This document shows, piece after piece, positions 28,580-36,337 of a stretch of DNA of 64,000 nucleotides. Numbering within the stretch: the stretch's first letter is position 1; each line of letters opens with the position of its first letter. The stretch is from Tritonibacter scottomollicae (GTDB lineage Bacteria; Pseudomonadota; Alphaproteobacteria; Rhodobacterales; Rhodobacteraceae): assembly GCF_003003215.1 (NCBI RefSeq), contig NZ_PVUF01000001.1:496001-560000 (forward strand), written 5' to 3'. The notes below the pieces were generated by a model. That model did no database searches, was not told the origin of the DNA, and worked only from the letters and a program-made list of their open reading frames with translations. The position numbers were made by a program, and so were the translations under genes.

Positions 28580-29515
28580 TCAATAGCCGCGGCTGCGGTC
28601 GACCTCGTGCAACAAAGGCTCGCCCGCTGTCAGCCGCCGCAGGTTTTCGACGACATCACCGAGTGCATCGCCGAGGTGCCAGCCCGAAACATGTGGGGTA
28701 ATGGTGACGTGAGGGTGCCTCCACAGCGGGTTGTCGCTTGGCAAGGGTTCGGTGCGCAGCACATCGAGCACCGCGTGGCCAGGGCGCCGCTGGTCGAGGG
28801 CGGATGCAAGGGCGGTTTCATCGATCAGGCTACCGCGCCCGGCGTTGATGACAGTGGCGCCTTCCTTCATCAGTGCGAGGCGCTTCGCATTCAGCAGGTC
28901 ACGGGTTGCCTCGGTGGCGGGCAGGATGGCGCAAAGATAGTCGCAACTGGACAGGAGGCTGTTCAGCCCTTGGTCGCCGGTGAGGCAGGTGACGCCTTCG
29001 ATGTCCTTCTGCGAGCGGCTCCAGCCCATGGTGTTGAACCCCATGTCGCGCATAAGCTCTGCCGTGAGGCCACCGATATGGCCGAGGCCGAGAACACCGA
29101 CGGTGACCTCTTGCGGACGGTGCGGGGCTATTGGGTCCCAAGCAGCACGGCTCTGCGCCTTTTCATGATAGTTCATGTTGCGAGTGCCACGCAGCACATA
29201 TGCGAGGCAATACTGCGCAATCTCGCGCGCTGGCTCCTGCGGCTTCAGTCGCGCCACGCGGACCTGTGGCGCGAGGGATGGGTGGTTCACGATGGTCTCC
29301 ACCCCGGCCCCCAGTTTCTGCACCAGTTGCAGGTTTGGCAGCCGCGTCGGCAAATCGGATTTCAGCGATGATACGGCCAGCATGGTGATGTCCGACAAAT
29401 CGCCTGGCGCGTCTGCTGTCCGGATGTCGGCTGTCGGGGACAGTTTGCGGAACTCCGCGGCCAGAGCCTCTTCACTGTACCAACCGCGGTGTCCGATTTC
29501 GATCAACAGTGCCAT
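28580..29515 (-). CDS. ghrA: glyoxylate/hydroxypyruvate reductase A (D-2-hydroxyacid dehydrogenase)
   Basis: A 311-residue NAD(P)-dependent reductase that would reduce glyoxylate to glycolate or hydroxypyruvate to glycerate. The nucleotide-binding motif GVLGLGHIGG is near residue 140. Catalytic residues of the family lie in NAGRGSLIDE (Arg), DVLRTEPLP (Glu) and TITPHVSGWH (His). The C-terminus EVDRSRGY is close to the VDRARGY end of E. coli GhrA, and the length is the same. GGAG precedes ATG 29515. It is convergent with gcvP and divergent from the acyl-CoA dehydrogenase gene. A link to glycine/serine C2 metabolism with the neighbouring gcv genes is plausible. Confidence 0.85.
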   Translation of the reverse strand: MALLIEIGHRGWYSEEALAAEFRKLSPTADIRTADAPGDLSDITMLAVSSLKSDLPTRLPNLQLVQKLGAGVETIVNHPSLAPQVRVARLKPQEPAREIAQYCLAYVLRGTRNMNYHEKAQSRAAWDPIAPHRPQEVTVGVLGLGHIGGLTAELMRDMGFNTMGWSRSQKDIEGVTCLTGDQGLNSLLSSCDYLCAILPATEATRDLLNAKRLALMKEGATVINAGRGSLIDETALASALDQRRPGHAVLDVLRTEPLPSDNPLWRHPHVTITPHVSGWHLGDALGDVVENLRRLTAGEPLLHEVDRSRGY

Positions 29516-29613
29516 CTTTCACTCCAGTGTCTCTTCTTATGACGTGCCGTCACTGTGCTGGACAGGACGCAGATTGCCAAGCCATGCTGCGCAAGCAAAT
29601 CGGGAGGTGCGCC

Positions 29614-30849
29614 ATGGAAATGAATCTGGGACTACGGTCGGAGGTGCAGCTGCTTCTGGATCGGGTGGTTGCTATGGTGCGTGACGATATCATGCCGGTA
29701 GAGGCCGAGTATCATTCTGAGATCGGCAAGGGGGACCGCTGGGCCTACACCCCGCGGCAGGCGGAAATTCTCGAAGGCTTAAAAGCCAAGGCGAAGGCGG
29801 CAGGGCTTTGGAACTTCTGGTTGACCGACTCGGATCGGGGGCTTGGCCTCAGCACGGTGGAGTATGCCTATTTCGCCGAGGCAATGGGCAAGACCCCCTT
29901 GGGGCCAGAGGTGTTCAACTGCGGCGCGCCGGATACCGGCAATATGGAGGTGTTTGAGCGCTACGGCACAGATGCAATGAAGGAGCGCTGGTTGAAGCCC
30001 TTGCTTGCCGGGGAAATTCGCTCTGCCTACCTGATGACAGAACCGGATGTGGCCAGTTCGGATGCGACCAATGTCGCCATGTCCTGTGTGCGGGATGGCG
30101 ATGACTATGTGTTGAATGGTGAGAAATGGTGGATCTCGGGGGCCGGTGATCCGCGCTGCCGCGTCTACATCACCATGGTGCGGACCGGTGGGGACGACAC
30201 GCCTAAACATCAGCGTCATTCGATGATCGTGGTCCCGGCAGAGGCATCTGGCATCGAGGTCTTACGACCTATGCAGGTCTACGGGCAAGATGATGCACCG
30301 CATGGTCACATGCACATGCGCTTTACCGACGTGCGGGTGCCGGCGGAGAATACGCTGCTGGGGGAAGGGCGCGGGTTCGAGATCGCACAGGGACGGCTGG
30401 GGCCGGGACGTATTCACCACTGCATGCGGGCGATCGGTCAGGCAGAGGCGGCGCTGGAGCTGATGTGCCGGCGGTCTTTGCAACGCGAGGCCTTTGGCAA
30501 GCCATTGGCACAGCTTGGAGCCAACTATGATATCATCGCGGAGTGCCGGATGGAGATCGAGATGGCGCGGCTGCTGTGCCTCAAGGCCGCTTGGTACATG
30601 GATCAGGGCGACGCCAAAGCTGCGGCGCCCTGGATCAGTCAGATCAAGGTGATTGCCCCTCGTGTGGCGCTCAAGGTCATAGATGAGGCGGTGCAGATGC
30701 ACGGCGGCGAGGGGATCAGTCAGGACACGCCGTTGGCGCGCGCCTGGACCCATGTGCGCACGTTGCGCATGGCTGATGGTCCGGATGCGGTGCACCGGCG
30801 ACAGGTCGCGCGGGCGGAACTCAAACAGTACACACAGGAAAAGATGTGA
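29614..30849 (+). CDS. acyl-CoA dehydrogenase family protein
   Basis: A 411-residue flavoprotein of the acyl-CoA dehydrogenase fold, which introduces a double bond next to the CoA thioester. Middle-domain motifs AYLMTEPDVASSDATN and NGEKWWISGAGDPRC and C-terminal motifs QREAFGKPLAQLGAN and AVQMHGGEGISQDTPLARAW are clear; the form with W-I-S-G-A and RTLRMADGPDAVHRR resembles the ACAD10/11-like branch. The start is ATG 29614, preceded by GGGAGG; an open frame back to 29509 is not supported. The stop overlaps the following thioesterase start. The substrate chain is unknown. Confidence 0.9.
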   Translation: MEMNLGLRSEVQLLLDRVVAMVRDDIMPVEAEYHSEIGKGDRWAYTPRQAEILEGLKAKAKAAGLWNFWLTDSDRGLGLSTVEYAYFAEAMGKTPLGPEVFNCGAPDTGNMEVFERYGTDAMKERWLKPLLAGEIRSAYLMTEPDVASSDATNVAMSCVRDGDDYVLNGEKWWISGAGDPRCRVYITMVRTGGDDTPKHQRHSMIVVPAEASGIEVLRPMQVYGQDDAPHGHMHMRFTDVRVPAENTLLGEGRGFEIAQGRLGPGRIHHCMRAIGQAEAALELMCRRSLQREAFGKPLAQLGANYDIIAECRMEIEMARLLCLKAAWYMDQGDAKAAAPWISQIKVIAPRVALKVIDEAVQMHGGEGISQDTPLARAWTHVRTLRMADGPDAVHRRQVARAELKQYTQEKM

Positions 30850-31637
30850 CCGAAGCAGACGCGTTTTTTCACCAGCGCGCTGATGGCGTGTTTGTCGGCA
30901 ATGATCCGGCGCGCGGCGCATGGTCGGTGGATCATTGCCACGCTGGACCCGTGGCGGGGTTGGTGGCCCGGGCGGCGGAGGTCGAGGTCGGCGCGGAGAA
31001 GCAACTCACCCGGCTGACCATGGATGTGCTGCGCCCGGTGCCGCTCGCCGGAATTCGTGTGGCTGCGGAAACCACCCGTCATACCCGGACCCTCGCAACC
31101 ACGCGGGTGACAGTGCACGACCTGGATGACGCGCTGTTGGTTCAGGCGACAACAATGCATCTGGCAGAACGCGACATCGGCCCGGTGCCGACGCCACAGA
31201 TCGCCACCCCTCGTATCGAAGAGGCCGAGGCTGGTCCCTTTGCGATCGGGGCAGGGCGGCACGACCTGCCGAATTTCGCGCACCTGCTGGAGACGAAATA
31301 CCCGCCCGGCCATGAGTTTGGTCCGGGGCCCAAGATGATCTGGTTGCGAACACCGGATTTGGTGGCGGGAGAGCCGACCTCCCCGGTGCAGGGCATCTGT
31401 GCGCTTGCGGATTGCGGCAACGGGATCTCCTGGAACCTGCCAGCGACCAAGATGGGCTTTATGAACACGGACCTGACCCTGCAGATCCACCGCGCGCCGG
31501 AACCGGGGTGGCACGCGGCTGACGCGATTTCGCATTGGCACGGGAACGGGATTGGCATGTCACAGGCCGTGCTGTTCGACGCCAAGGGGCCGGTGGGCAC
31601 AGCCCTGCAGACATTGACCCTGTTCCCGGCCAGTTAG
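30846..31637 (+). CDS. acyl-CoA thioesterase-like double hot-dog protein
   Basis: A 263-residue protein starting with GTG inside the last codons of the acyl-CoA dehydrogenase (GTGA overlap), so the two are co-translated. The N-terminal part, with WSVDHCHAGPVAGLVARAAE and LTRLTMDVLRPVPL, and the C-terminal part, with DAISHWHGNGIGMSQAVLFD and GPVGTALQTL, match TesB-like or thioesterase-superfamily proteins with two hot-dog domains. It would hydrolyse an acyl-CoA, probably a product or by-product of the dehydrogenase. The exact substrate is not visible. Confidence 0.8.
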   Translation: MTEADAFFHQRADGVFVGNDPARGAWSVDHCHAGPVAGLVARAAEVEVGAEKQLTRLTMDVLRPVPLAGIRVAAETTRHTRTLATTRVTVHDLDDALLVQATTMHLAERDIGPVPTPQIATPRIEEAEAGPFAIGAGRHDLPNFAHLLETKYPPGHEFGPGPKMIWLRTPDLVAGEPTSPVQGICALADCGNGISWNLPATKMGFMNTDLTLQIHRAPEPGWHAADAISHWHGNGIGMSQAVLFDAKGPVGTALQTLTLFPAS

Positions 31638-31684
31638 GGCGGCTTGCAGGCAGACAGGCGGTCTTGCAGGGAAGGGCCGGCTGG

Positions 31685-32464
31685 TCAGGCGTGATCGCTG
31701 GGGAAAACGGGATCTGGATAGCCTACCCGTGCCAGATAGAGCCCGTGCCCCGGACAGACCGGCCCACAGGCGGCGCGATCCTGTGCTGCCAGCGCGTCGC
31801 GCACGTCTTCGGGGGCCCATGCACCTGTGCCGACACGTTCCAGCGTGCCCACAAAGCTACGCACCTGATTGTGCAGGAAGCTTCGCGCGCGGACGTGAAA
31901 GTGGATCTCCGGGCCGGAAAGGCCTTGGACCTGCTCGACCCGCAACTCATCCAATGTCTTGACCGGGCTGGCCGCCTGGCAGATCGACGAGCGGAACGTC
32001 GTGAAGTCATGGTTGCCGAGCAGGTGGTTCGCACCCGCCTGCATCGCATCCACGTCCAGCCGGTGATTGATCTGCCAGACCTGATCGGCATCATGTGTCG
32101 CCGGCGCGCGTCGCATCAGGATCCGGAACAGGTACTGTCGTTCGATGGCGCTGAACCGGGCATGCCAGTCGTCGTCCACACGAGCGGCATCGACGATGGC
32201 AACCGGCGCAGGCTTCAGGTGGTAGTTCAACGCTTCACTCAGCCGGAAGGGATCCCAGTCTTTCTGCAGGTCGCAATGTGCCACCTGACCCAGACCATGC
32301 ACGCCCGTATCGGTGCGACCGGCAGCGGCGATCGTGTGCGCTCCCGGTTCGAGTTTCGCCAGGGCAGCCTCGATCGCTCCCTGCACCGAGGGTTGATCCT
32401 TCTGCCTTTGCCAGCCGGCAAATGGCTTTCCATGATATTCGACTTTGAGAGCAATACGCGGCAT
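31685..32464 (-). CDS. truA: tRNA pseudouridine(38-40) synthase TruA
   Basis: A 259-residue enzyme that isomerises uridines 38-40 of the tRNA anticodon arm. The family start [21 protein letters not shown] sets the ATG at 32464; 12 further residues upstream are open but not homologous in character. The catalytic aspartate is in [14 protein letters not shown] near residue 50. YLFRILMRR and the C-terminal [20 protein letters not shown] are also conserved. The length is normal. It converges on the thioesterase gene with 47 bases between. Confidence 0.95.
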   Translation of the reverse strand: MPRIALKVEYHGKPFAGWQRQKDQPSVQGAIEAALAKLEPGAHTIAAAGRTDTGVHGLGQVAHCDLQKDWDPFRLSEALNYHLKPAPVAIVDAARVDDDWHARFSAIERQYLFRILMRRAPATHDADQVWQINHRLDVDAMQAGANHLLGNHDFTTFRSSICQAASPVKTLDELRVEQVQGLSGPEIHFHVRARSFLHNQVRSFVGTLERVGTGAWAPEDVRDALAAQDRAACGPVCPGHGLYLARVGYPDPVFPSDHA

Positions 32465-32636
32465 GACGCGCGGCGTAGCGTGCTGGGGCGAAGCTGGCAA
32501 GCCCCTGCTCTGCGGGTGCGCAGGATGCAGACTGGCAACCGGTCGTCAGGATGCCTATGTTCATAGGCGCAGGCCAAGGGCAGAGCGTTGAAACACAAGC
32601 AAAGACACGGGGCAGCAGGTGGTGCGAGGATCAGGA

Positions 32637-34055
32637 GTGACAGGGCTGGCTGCGGATGTGGCCGATGGGGTGTTGCGCGGCGCGGGAACTCTGGGCGGCG
32701 TGGTGTCCAGCCCGTTTGCGGAGCCGACTCTGCGCTTAGGGGTTACCGGTCTGGCGCGTGCGGGCAAGACGGTCTTCATCACCTCTCTGGTGGCCAACCT
32801 GATGAATCGGGGCCGCATGGCGCAATTGTCGGCAGAGCGGGACGGCCGTATCGAGGCGGCCTATCTGCAGCCGCAGCCCGACGACACGGTGCCGAGATTT
32901 GATTTTGAAAACCATCTTGGCGCGCTGACCGGACCAGAGCCCCATTGGCCCGACAGTACCCGCGCGGTGTCCGAATTGCGCCTCAGTTTACGGTTGCGTC
33001 CGTCCGGCCTGTTCGGGGGGCTGACCGGGCCGAAGGTGCTGCATTTGGACATCATTGATTACCCCGGTGAGTGGCTGCTGGATCTGTCCCTTCTCGACAA
33101 GGACTATGCTGGCTGGTCTGCCGATGTCCTACGCCGGATCGAGACGCGCGACGAAGCAAAGGCGTTCCGGGCGGCTGTGCGGGCGGCTGATCCGGATGCG
33201 GCGCATGATGAACCCCTCGCGCAGGGGCTTGCATCGGCCTTTGCCGACTATCTGCAAGCGGCACGTGCGGGGGGGTATTATGACTGCACCCCGGGGCGGT
33301 TCCTGTTGCCCGGCGATCTTGCGGGTTCTCCGGTGTTGACCTTTGCCCCCTTGCCCGAGGGGACCGCGCCGCGCGGCAGCCTCGCCCGCGAGATGGCGCG
33401 CCGGTTCGAGGCTTACAAGGCCCAGGTCGTGCGCCCGTTTTTTCGCGATCACTTTGCGCGGATTGATCGGCAGGTTGTGTTGGTGGACGCGCTCGGCGCG
33501 CTGCATTCCGGCCCACCTGCGATGGAAGATCTACGCCGCGCAATGACGGATATCCTGGGGAGTTTCCGCCCCGGCTCCAACGGTTTTCTGAGCCAGATTT
33601 TGCGCGGCAAGCGGGTGGAAAAGATCCTCTTTGCAGCCACCAAGGCGGATCACTTGCACCATCAGCAGCACCCGCAATTGACGGCAATCATTGAGGCATT
33701 GACCCAGGATGCCCGTGACAGGGCGCAATTCGCCGGGGCTGAAACTGCCGCGCTGTCGCTGGCGGCATTGCGTGCCACGACCGAAGAATTACGCACACAT
33801 GAGGGAGCAGAATTGCCCTGTGTGCGCGGGCTCTTGGCGGACACGGGCAAGCCCGCGGCGCTTTATCCGGGGCGTTTGCCCGAGGATCCGCGTCAATTGC
33901 TGACGCCTGCGCGACAGGGGGCAGAGTGCTGGCTTGATGGGAGCTACGCATCTATGCGATTTGCGCCACAGCCGTTGGTGTTGAAGCCGGGCGACGGGCC
34001 ACCTCACATCCGGTTGGACCGCGCGGCAGAATTTCTGTTCGGAGATCGTTTGTGA
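32637..34055 (+). CDS. ycjX: YcjX-like P-loop GTPase (DUF463)
   Basis: A 472-residue YcjX/DUF463 protein, a predicted GTPase whose cellular role is poorly known and which is linked to envelope or phage-shock stress genes in enterobacteria. The P-loop is GLARAGKTVFITSLVANL near residue 33, and DIIDYPGEWLLDLSLLD is a DxxG-like switch region. Three GTG starts are possible (32619, 32622, 32637). The last is preferred because GAGGA lies six bases upstream and the protein then matches the usual N-terminal length. It overlaps the GNAT gene (GTGA), and a YcjF homologue follows that, so the pair is split by an inserted gene. Confidence 0.88.
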   Translation: MTGLAADVADGVLRGAGTLGGVVSSPFAEPTLRLGVTGLARAGKTVFITSLVANLMNRGRMAQLSAERDGRIEAAYLQPQPDDTVPRFDFENHLGALTGPEPHWPDSTRAVSELRLSLRLRPSGLFGGLTGPKVLHLDIIDYPGEWLLDLSLLDKDYAGWSADVLRRIETRDEAKAFRAAVRAADPDAAHDEPLAQGLASAFADYLQAARAGGYYDCTPGRFLLPGDLAGSPVLTFAPLPEGTAPRGSLAREMARRFEAYKAQVVRPFFRDHFARIDRQVVLVDALGALHSGPPAMEDLRRAMTDILGSFRPGSNGFLSQILRGKRVEKILFAATKADHLHHQQHPQLTAIIEALTQDARDRAQFAGAETAALSLAALRATTEELRTHEGAELPCVRGLLADTGKPAALYPGRLPEDPRQLLTPARQGAECWLDGSYASMRFAPQPLVLKPGDGPPHIRLDRAAEFLFGDRL

Positions 34056-34516
34056 CGCTGCGACTGCGCCCTGCAACACCTCTGGATGCGAGCCGGATCG
34101 GTGTCATCCTGCACCGGTTTGAACAGGACACTCTGTGGATGCCCAAGGAGCATTCGCTGGCAGAGGCCATTTCCTTTTGCGACCGTATGATCGCCCGAGG
34201 CTGGGTGACGGTGGCAGAGACCGCGCATGCCGGAGAGATCGAGGGCTTTCTGGCGCGGGATGGGGCCGAGGTCTGTTCGCTTTATATCGCCCCCGCCTCC
34301 TGTGGACGTGGGATTGGTAAGGCGCTCCTTGATCGTGCAAAGCAGCAGGTCTCGCACCTAGCGCTCTGGACCTTTCAGGCCAACACGGGGGCACAGCGTT
34401 TCTATCTGCGCGAAGGGTTTGCAGAGGTGCGTCGCAGTAACGGGCAGCGCAATACCGAGGGGCTGCCCGACATCGAATACCATTGGCAGGCCGACCAGAT
34501 GGAGACCACGACATGA
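34052..34516 (+). CDS. GNAT-family N-acetyltransferase
   Basis: A 154-residue acetyltransferase starting with GTG. The acetyl-CoA binding pattern is VCSLYIAPASCGRGIGKALL (A motif with the GxGxG/A-like RGIGKALL), followed by LWTFQANTGAQRFYLREGFAEV, the usual motif B ending. The substrate is not known. It overlaps ycjX at its start and the ycjF-like gene at its stop, both by four bases, which implies that all three are made together. Confidence 0.88.
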   Translation: MTLRLRPATPLDASRIGVILHRFEQDTLWMPKEHSLAEAISFCDRMIARGWVTVAETAHAGEIEGFLARDGAEVCSLYIAPASCGRGIGKALLDRAKQQVSHLALWTFQANTGAQRFYLREGFAEVRRSNGQRNTEGLPDIEYHWQADQMETTT

Positions 34517-35493
34517 GCCGTAAACCCGTCGTTTTTGACCTGCAGCCCGAAGATGAGCCAAAGCAGAGCGTCAGCGATGCGCCGCCGGTGCCCGATCTCG
34601 ACGAACCAACGGCGCTGCAAGCAACGGTTGAGGCGATGGGAGAGGGGCGGCGCTCTGGCTGGGGGGGCTGGATCTGGGCCGGTGTCGCCGGTTTGATCAC
34701 AACAATCGTCTCTGTTGCCGCTTGGGATTACGCTACCAGCCTTCTGGACCGCATCCCGGTCCTTGGTCTGATCGTTTCGGCGGCATTGATCGGGCTGGCG
34801 CTGGCGGCGCTGCTGTTTTGTCTGCGCGAACTGGCGGCGGTGGCGCGGGTGCGTCGCGTTGACGATCTGCGACAGGCCTGTGCCAAGGCGCGCACGGGCA
34901 CTTTGAAAGAGGCCCAAACACAGGTCGCGGCGCTGCAGCGTTTCTATGCAGGCCGCGCGGATCTGGAATGGGCGCAGCGTAACTTGTCTGATCGCAAAGC
35001 GGAGCTCCTTGATGCGGATGCGCTGATTGACCTGGCAGAAGCCGAATTGATGCGCCCGCTTGATGCGCGCGCCGTGGTCGAGGTGGAGGCCGCAGCCCGG
35101 CAGGTGGCCGGGGTTACCGCCTTGGTGCCGCTGGCGCTTGCGGATGTGCTCACCGCGTTGGTGTCGAGCCTGCGCATGATCCGCCGTATCGCCGAGATCT
35201 ACGGGGGGCGCTCCGGGTTCTTCAGCTCCTGGCGGTTGACGCGTGCGGTCCTGTCCCACCTGGTGGCAACCGGCGCTGTCGCGGTGGGGGACGACCTGTT
35301 GGAGCCTGTGCTCGGCGCGTCTGTTCTGTCCAAGCTTTCGCGCCGATTTGGCGAGGGGTTGGTGAACGGCGCGTTGACCGCGCGAGTGGGGCTCGCCGCG
35401 ATAGAGGTGTGTCGGCCCATGGGGTTTGAGGGCGCGCCGAAACCACGCTTGGGCAAAGTACTGCAACGCGCGCTCCGGGGCTTCGTGAAGTGA
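34513..35493 (+). CDS. YcjF-like inner-membrane protein (DUF697)
   Basis: A 326-residue membrane protein. An acidic, proline-containing cytoplasmic N-terminus (residues 1-45) precedes two hydrophobic segments, near residues 50-75 (WIWAGVAGLITTIVSVAAW) and 80-108 (GLIVSAALIGLALAALLFCL). A DUF697-type domain near residues 195-310 contains ALADVLTALVSSLRMIRRI. It is the usual partner of YcjX. The ATG at 34513 overlaps the GNAT stop. The function of the family is not established. Confidence 0.85.
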   Translation: MSRKPVVFDLQPEDEPKQSVSDAPPVPDLDEPTALQATVEAMGEGRRSGWGGWIWAGVAGLITTIVSVAAWDYATSLLDRIPVLGLIVSAALIGLALAALLFCLRELAAVARVRRVDDLRQACAKARTGTLKEAQTQVAALQRFYAGRADLEWAQRNLSDRKAELLDADALIDLAEAELMRPLDARAVVEVEAAARQVAGVTALVPLALADVLTALVSSLRMIRRIAEIYGGRSGFFSSWRLTRAVLSHLVATGAVAVGDDLLEPVLGASVLSKLSRRFGEGLVNGALTARVGLAAIEVCRPMGFEGAPKPRLGKVLQRALRGFVK

Positions 35494-35545
35494 AGATCCA
35501 GCAAGACGGCTACCGGCCTTCTGCCGACACTTCAGTGTCTCTGGA

Positions 35546-35968
35546 TCAAATCAAACGTGGCGGCGCGTCTTTAGGTTGACGCATGGCGACAATCCCGGTT
35601 CGAAACCCCTCTCCGATACGATCTGCCAGATGACCCCATTGCAGGGCCTGTTCGGGAGTGAGCTCGCGGGCCAGAACATCGTGAAACAGGCCCAGCCAGA
35701 GCGGGAAATGCTCTGCTTTGACATCAGGGCGCGACAGGTGCTCGCGCATCGGAGATCCATTGTAGCCCTTTTCACGCAGGATGGCGTTGCGCCAGAAGGC
35801 GGCGATCTTGTCTTCATGGGCGGGCCAGTCCTCGACATGGGCCGCAAAGACCGGGGCAAGCTCTGAATGCTGACGGACGTGCGCGTAAAAGACACGCACC
35901 ACGCGGGCGATCTGCTCCGCAGTGATCTCGAACCGCGCCAGAGGGTGGGCGGCGCTCTCGCTCTGCAT
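35546..35968 (-). CDS. group III truncated haemoglobin
   Basis: A 140-residue haem protein of the truncated 2-over-2 globin group III. ITAEQIARVVRVFYAHVRQ forms the first helices, WPAHEDKIAAFWRNAIL the middle, and AEHFPLWLGLFHDVL carries the presumed proximal histidine. The family binds O2 and NO and is often linked to nitrosative stress or microaerobic respiration. GGAGG lies just before the ATG. It converges with the ycjF-like gene and is divergent from ileS. Confidence 0.88.
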   Translation of the reverse strand: MQSESAAHPLARFEITAEQIARVVRVFYAHVRQHSELAPVFAAHVEDWPAHEDKIAAFWRNAILREKGYNGSPMREHLSRPDVKAEHFPLWLGLFHDVLARELTPEQALQWGHLADRIGEGFRTGIVAMRQPKDAPPRLI

Positions 35969-36337
35969 GATGGCCTCCGAATATTTAAGATCTGCTACAA
36001 CCCTAAGTCTGCGCGAGGGCGACGGGAAGGGGGAGAGGTGAATTGCCGCAATCGCCGAGGCTCAGGTGCCATAAGGCTCCGGATGCGATTTGCCGCATGC
36101 GCTGAAACGCTTGATATCTGTGAGGGGCGGTTTTGTCAGGGCTGACGCTTTACCCGCGCCCAGCAAGAGCCTATAAGCGCCCCTATGACCCCGACTGCAA
36201 CACGACGCGTGGCCATCATTATTCGAATTACGACCCCGGCGCTCTGACAGACGAGACGCCGGGCAAAGGTGCTTGAGTGATCGCACCGAACCGAATATCC
36301 CCAATCCGACCCGTTGATGCAAAAGGACGCCACCGAT
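35969..36337. other. intergenic region between truncated haemoglobin and ileS
   Basis: A 369-bp divergent gap with no supported gene. Next to the haemoglobin ATG there is an AT-rich stretch, AATATTTAAGATCT (35981-35994), an imperfect palindrome where an operator or -10 would be expected. Nothing recognisable was found on the ileS side apart from its ribosome site AAGGA at 36323. Confidence 0.5.
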
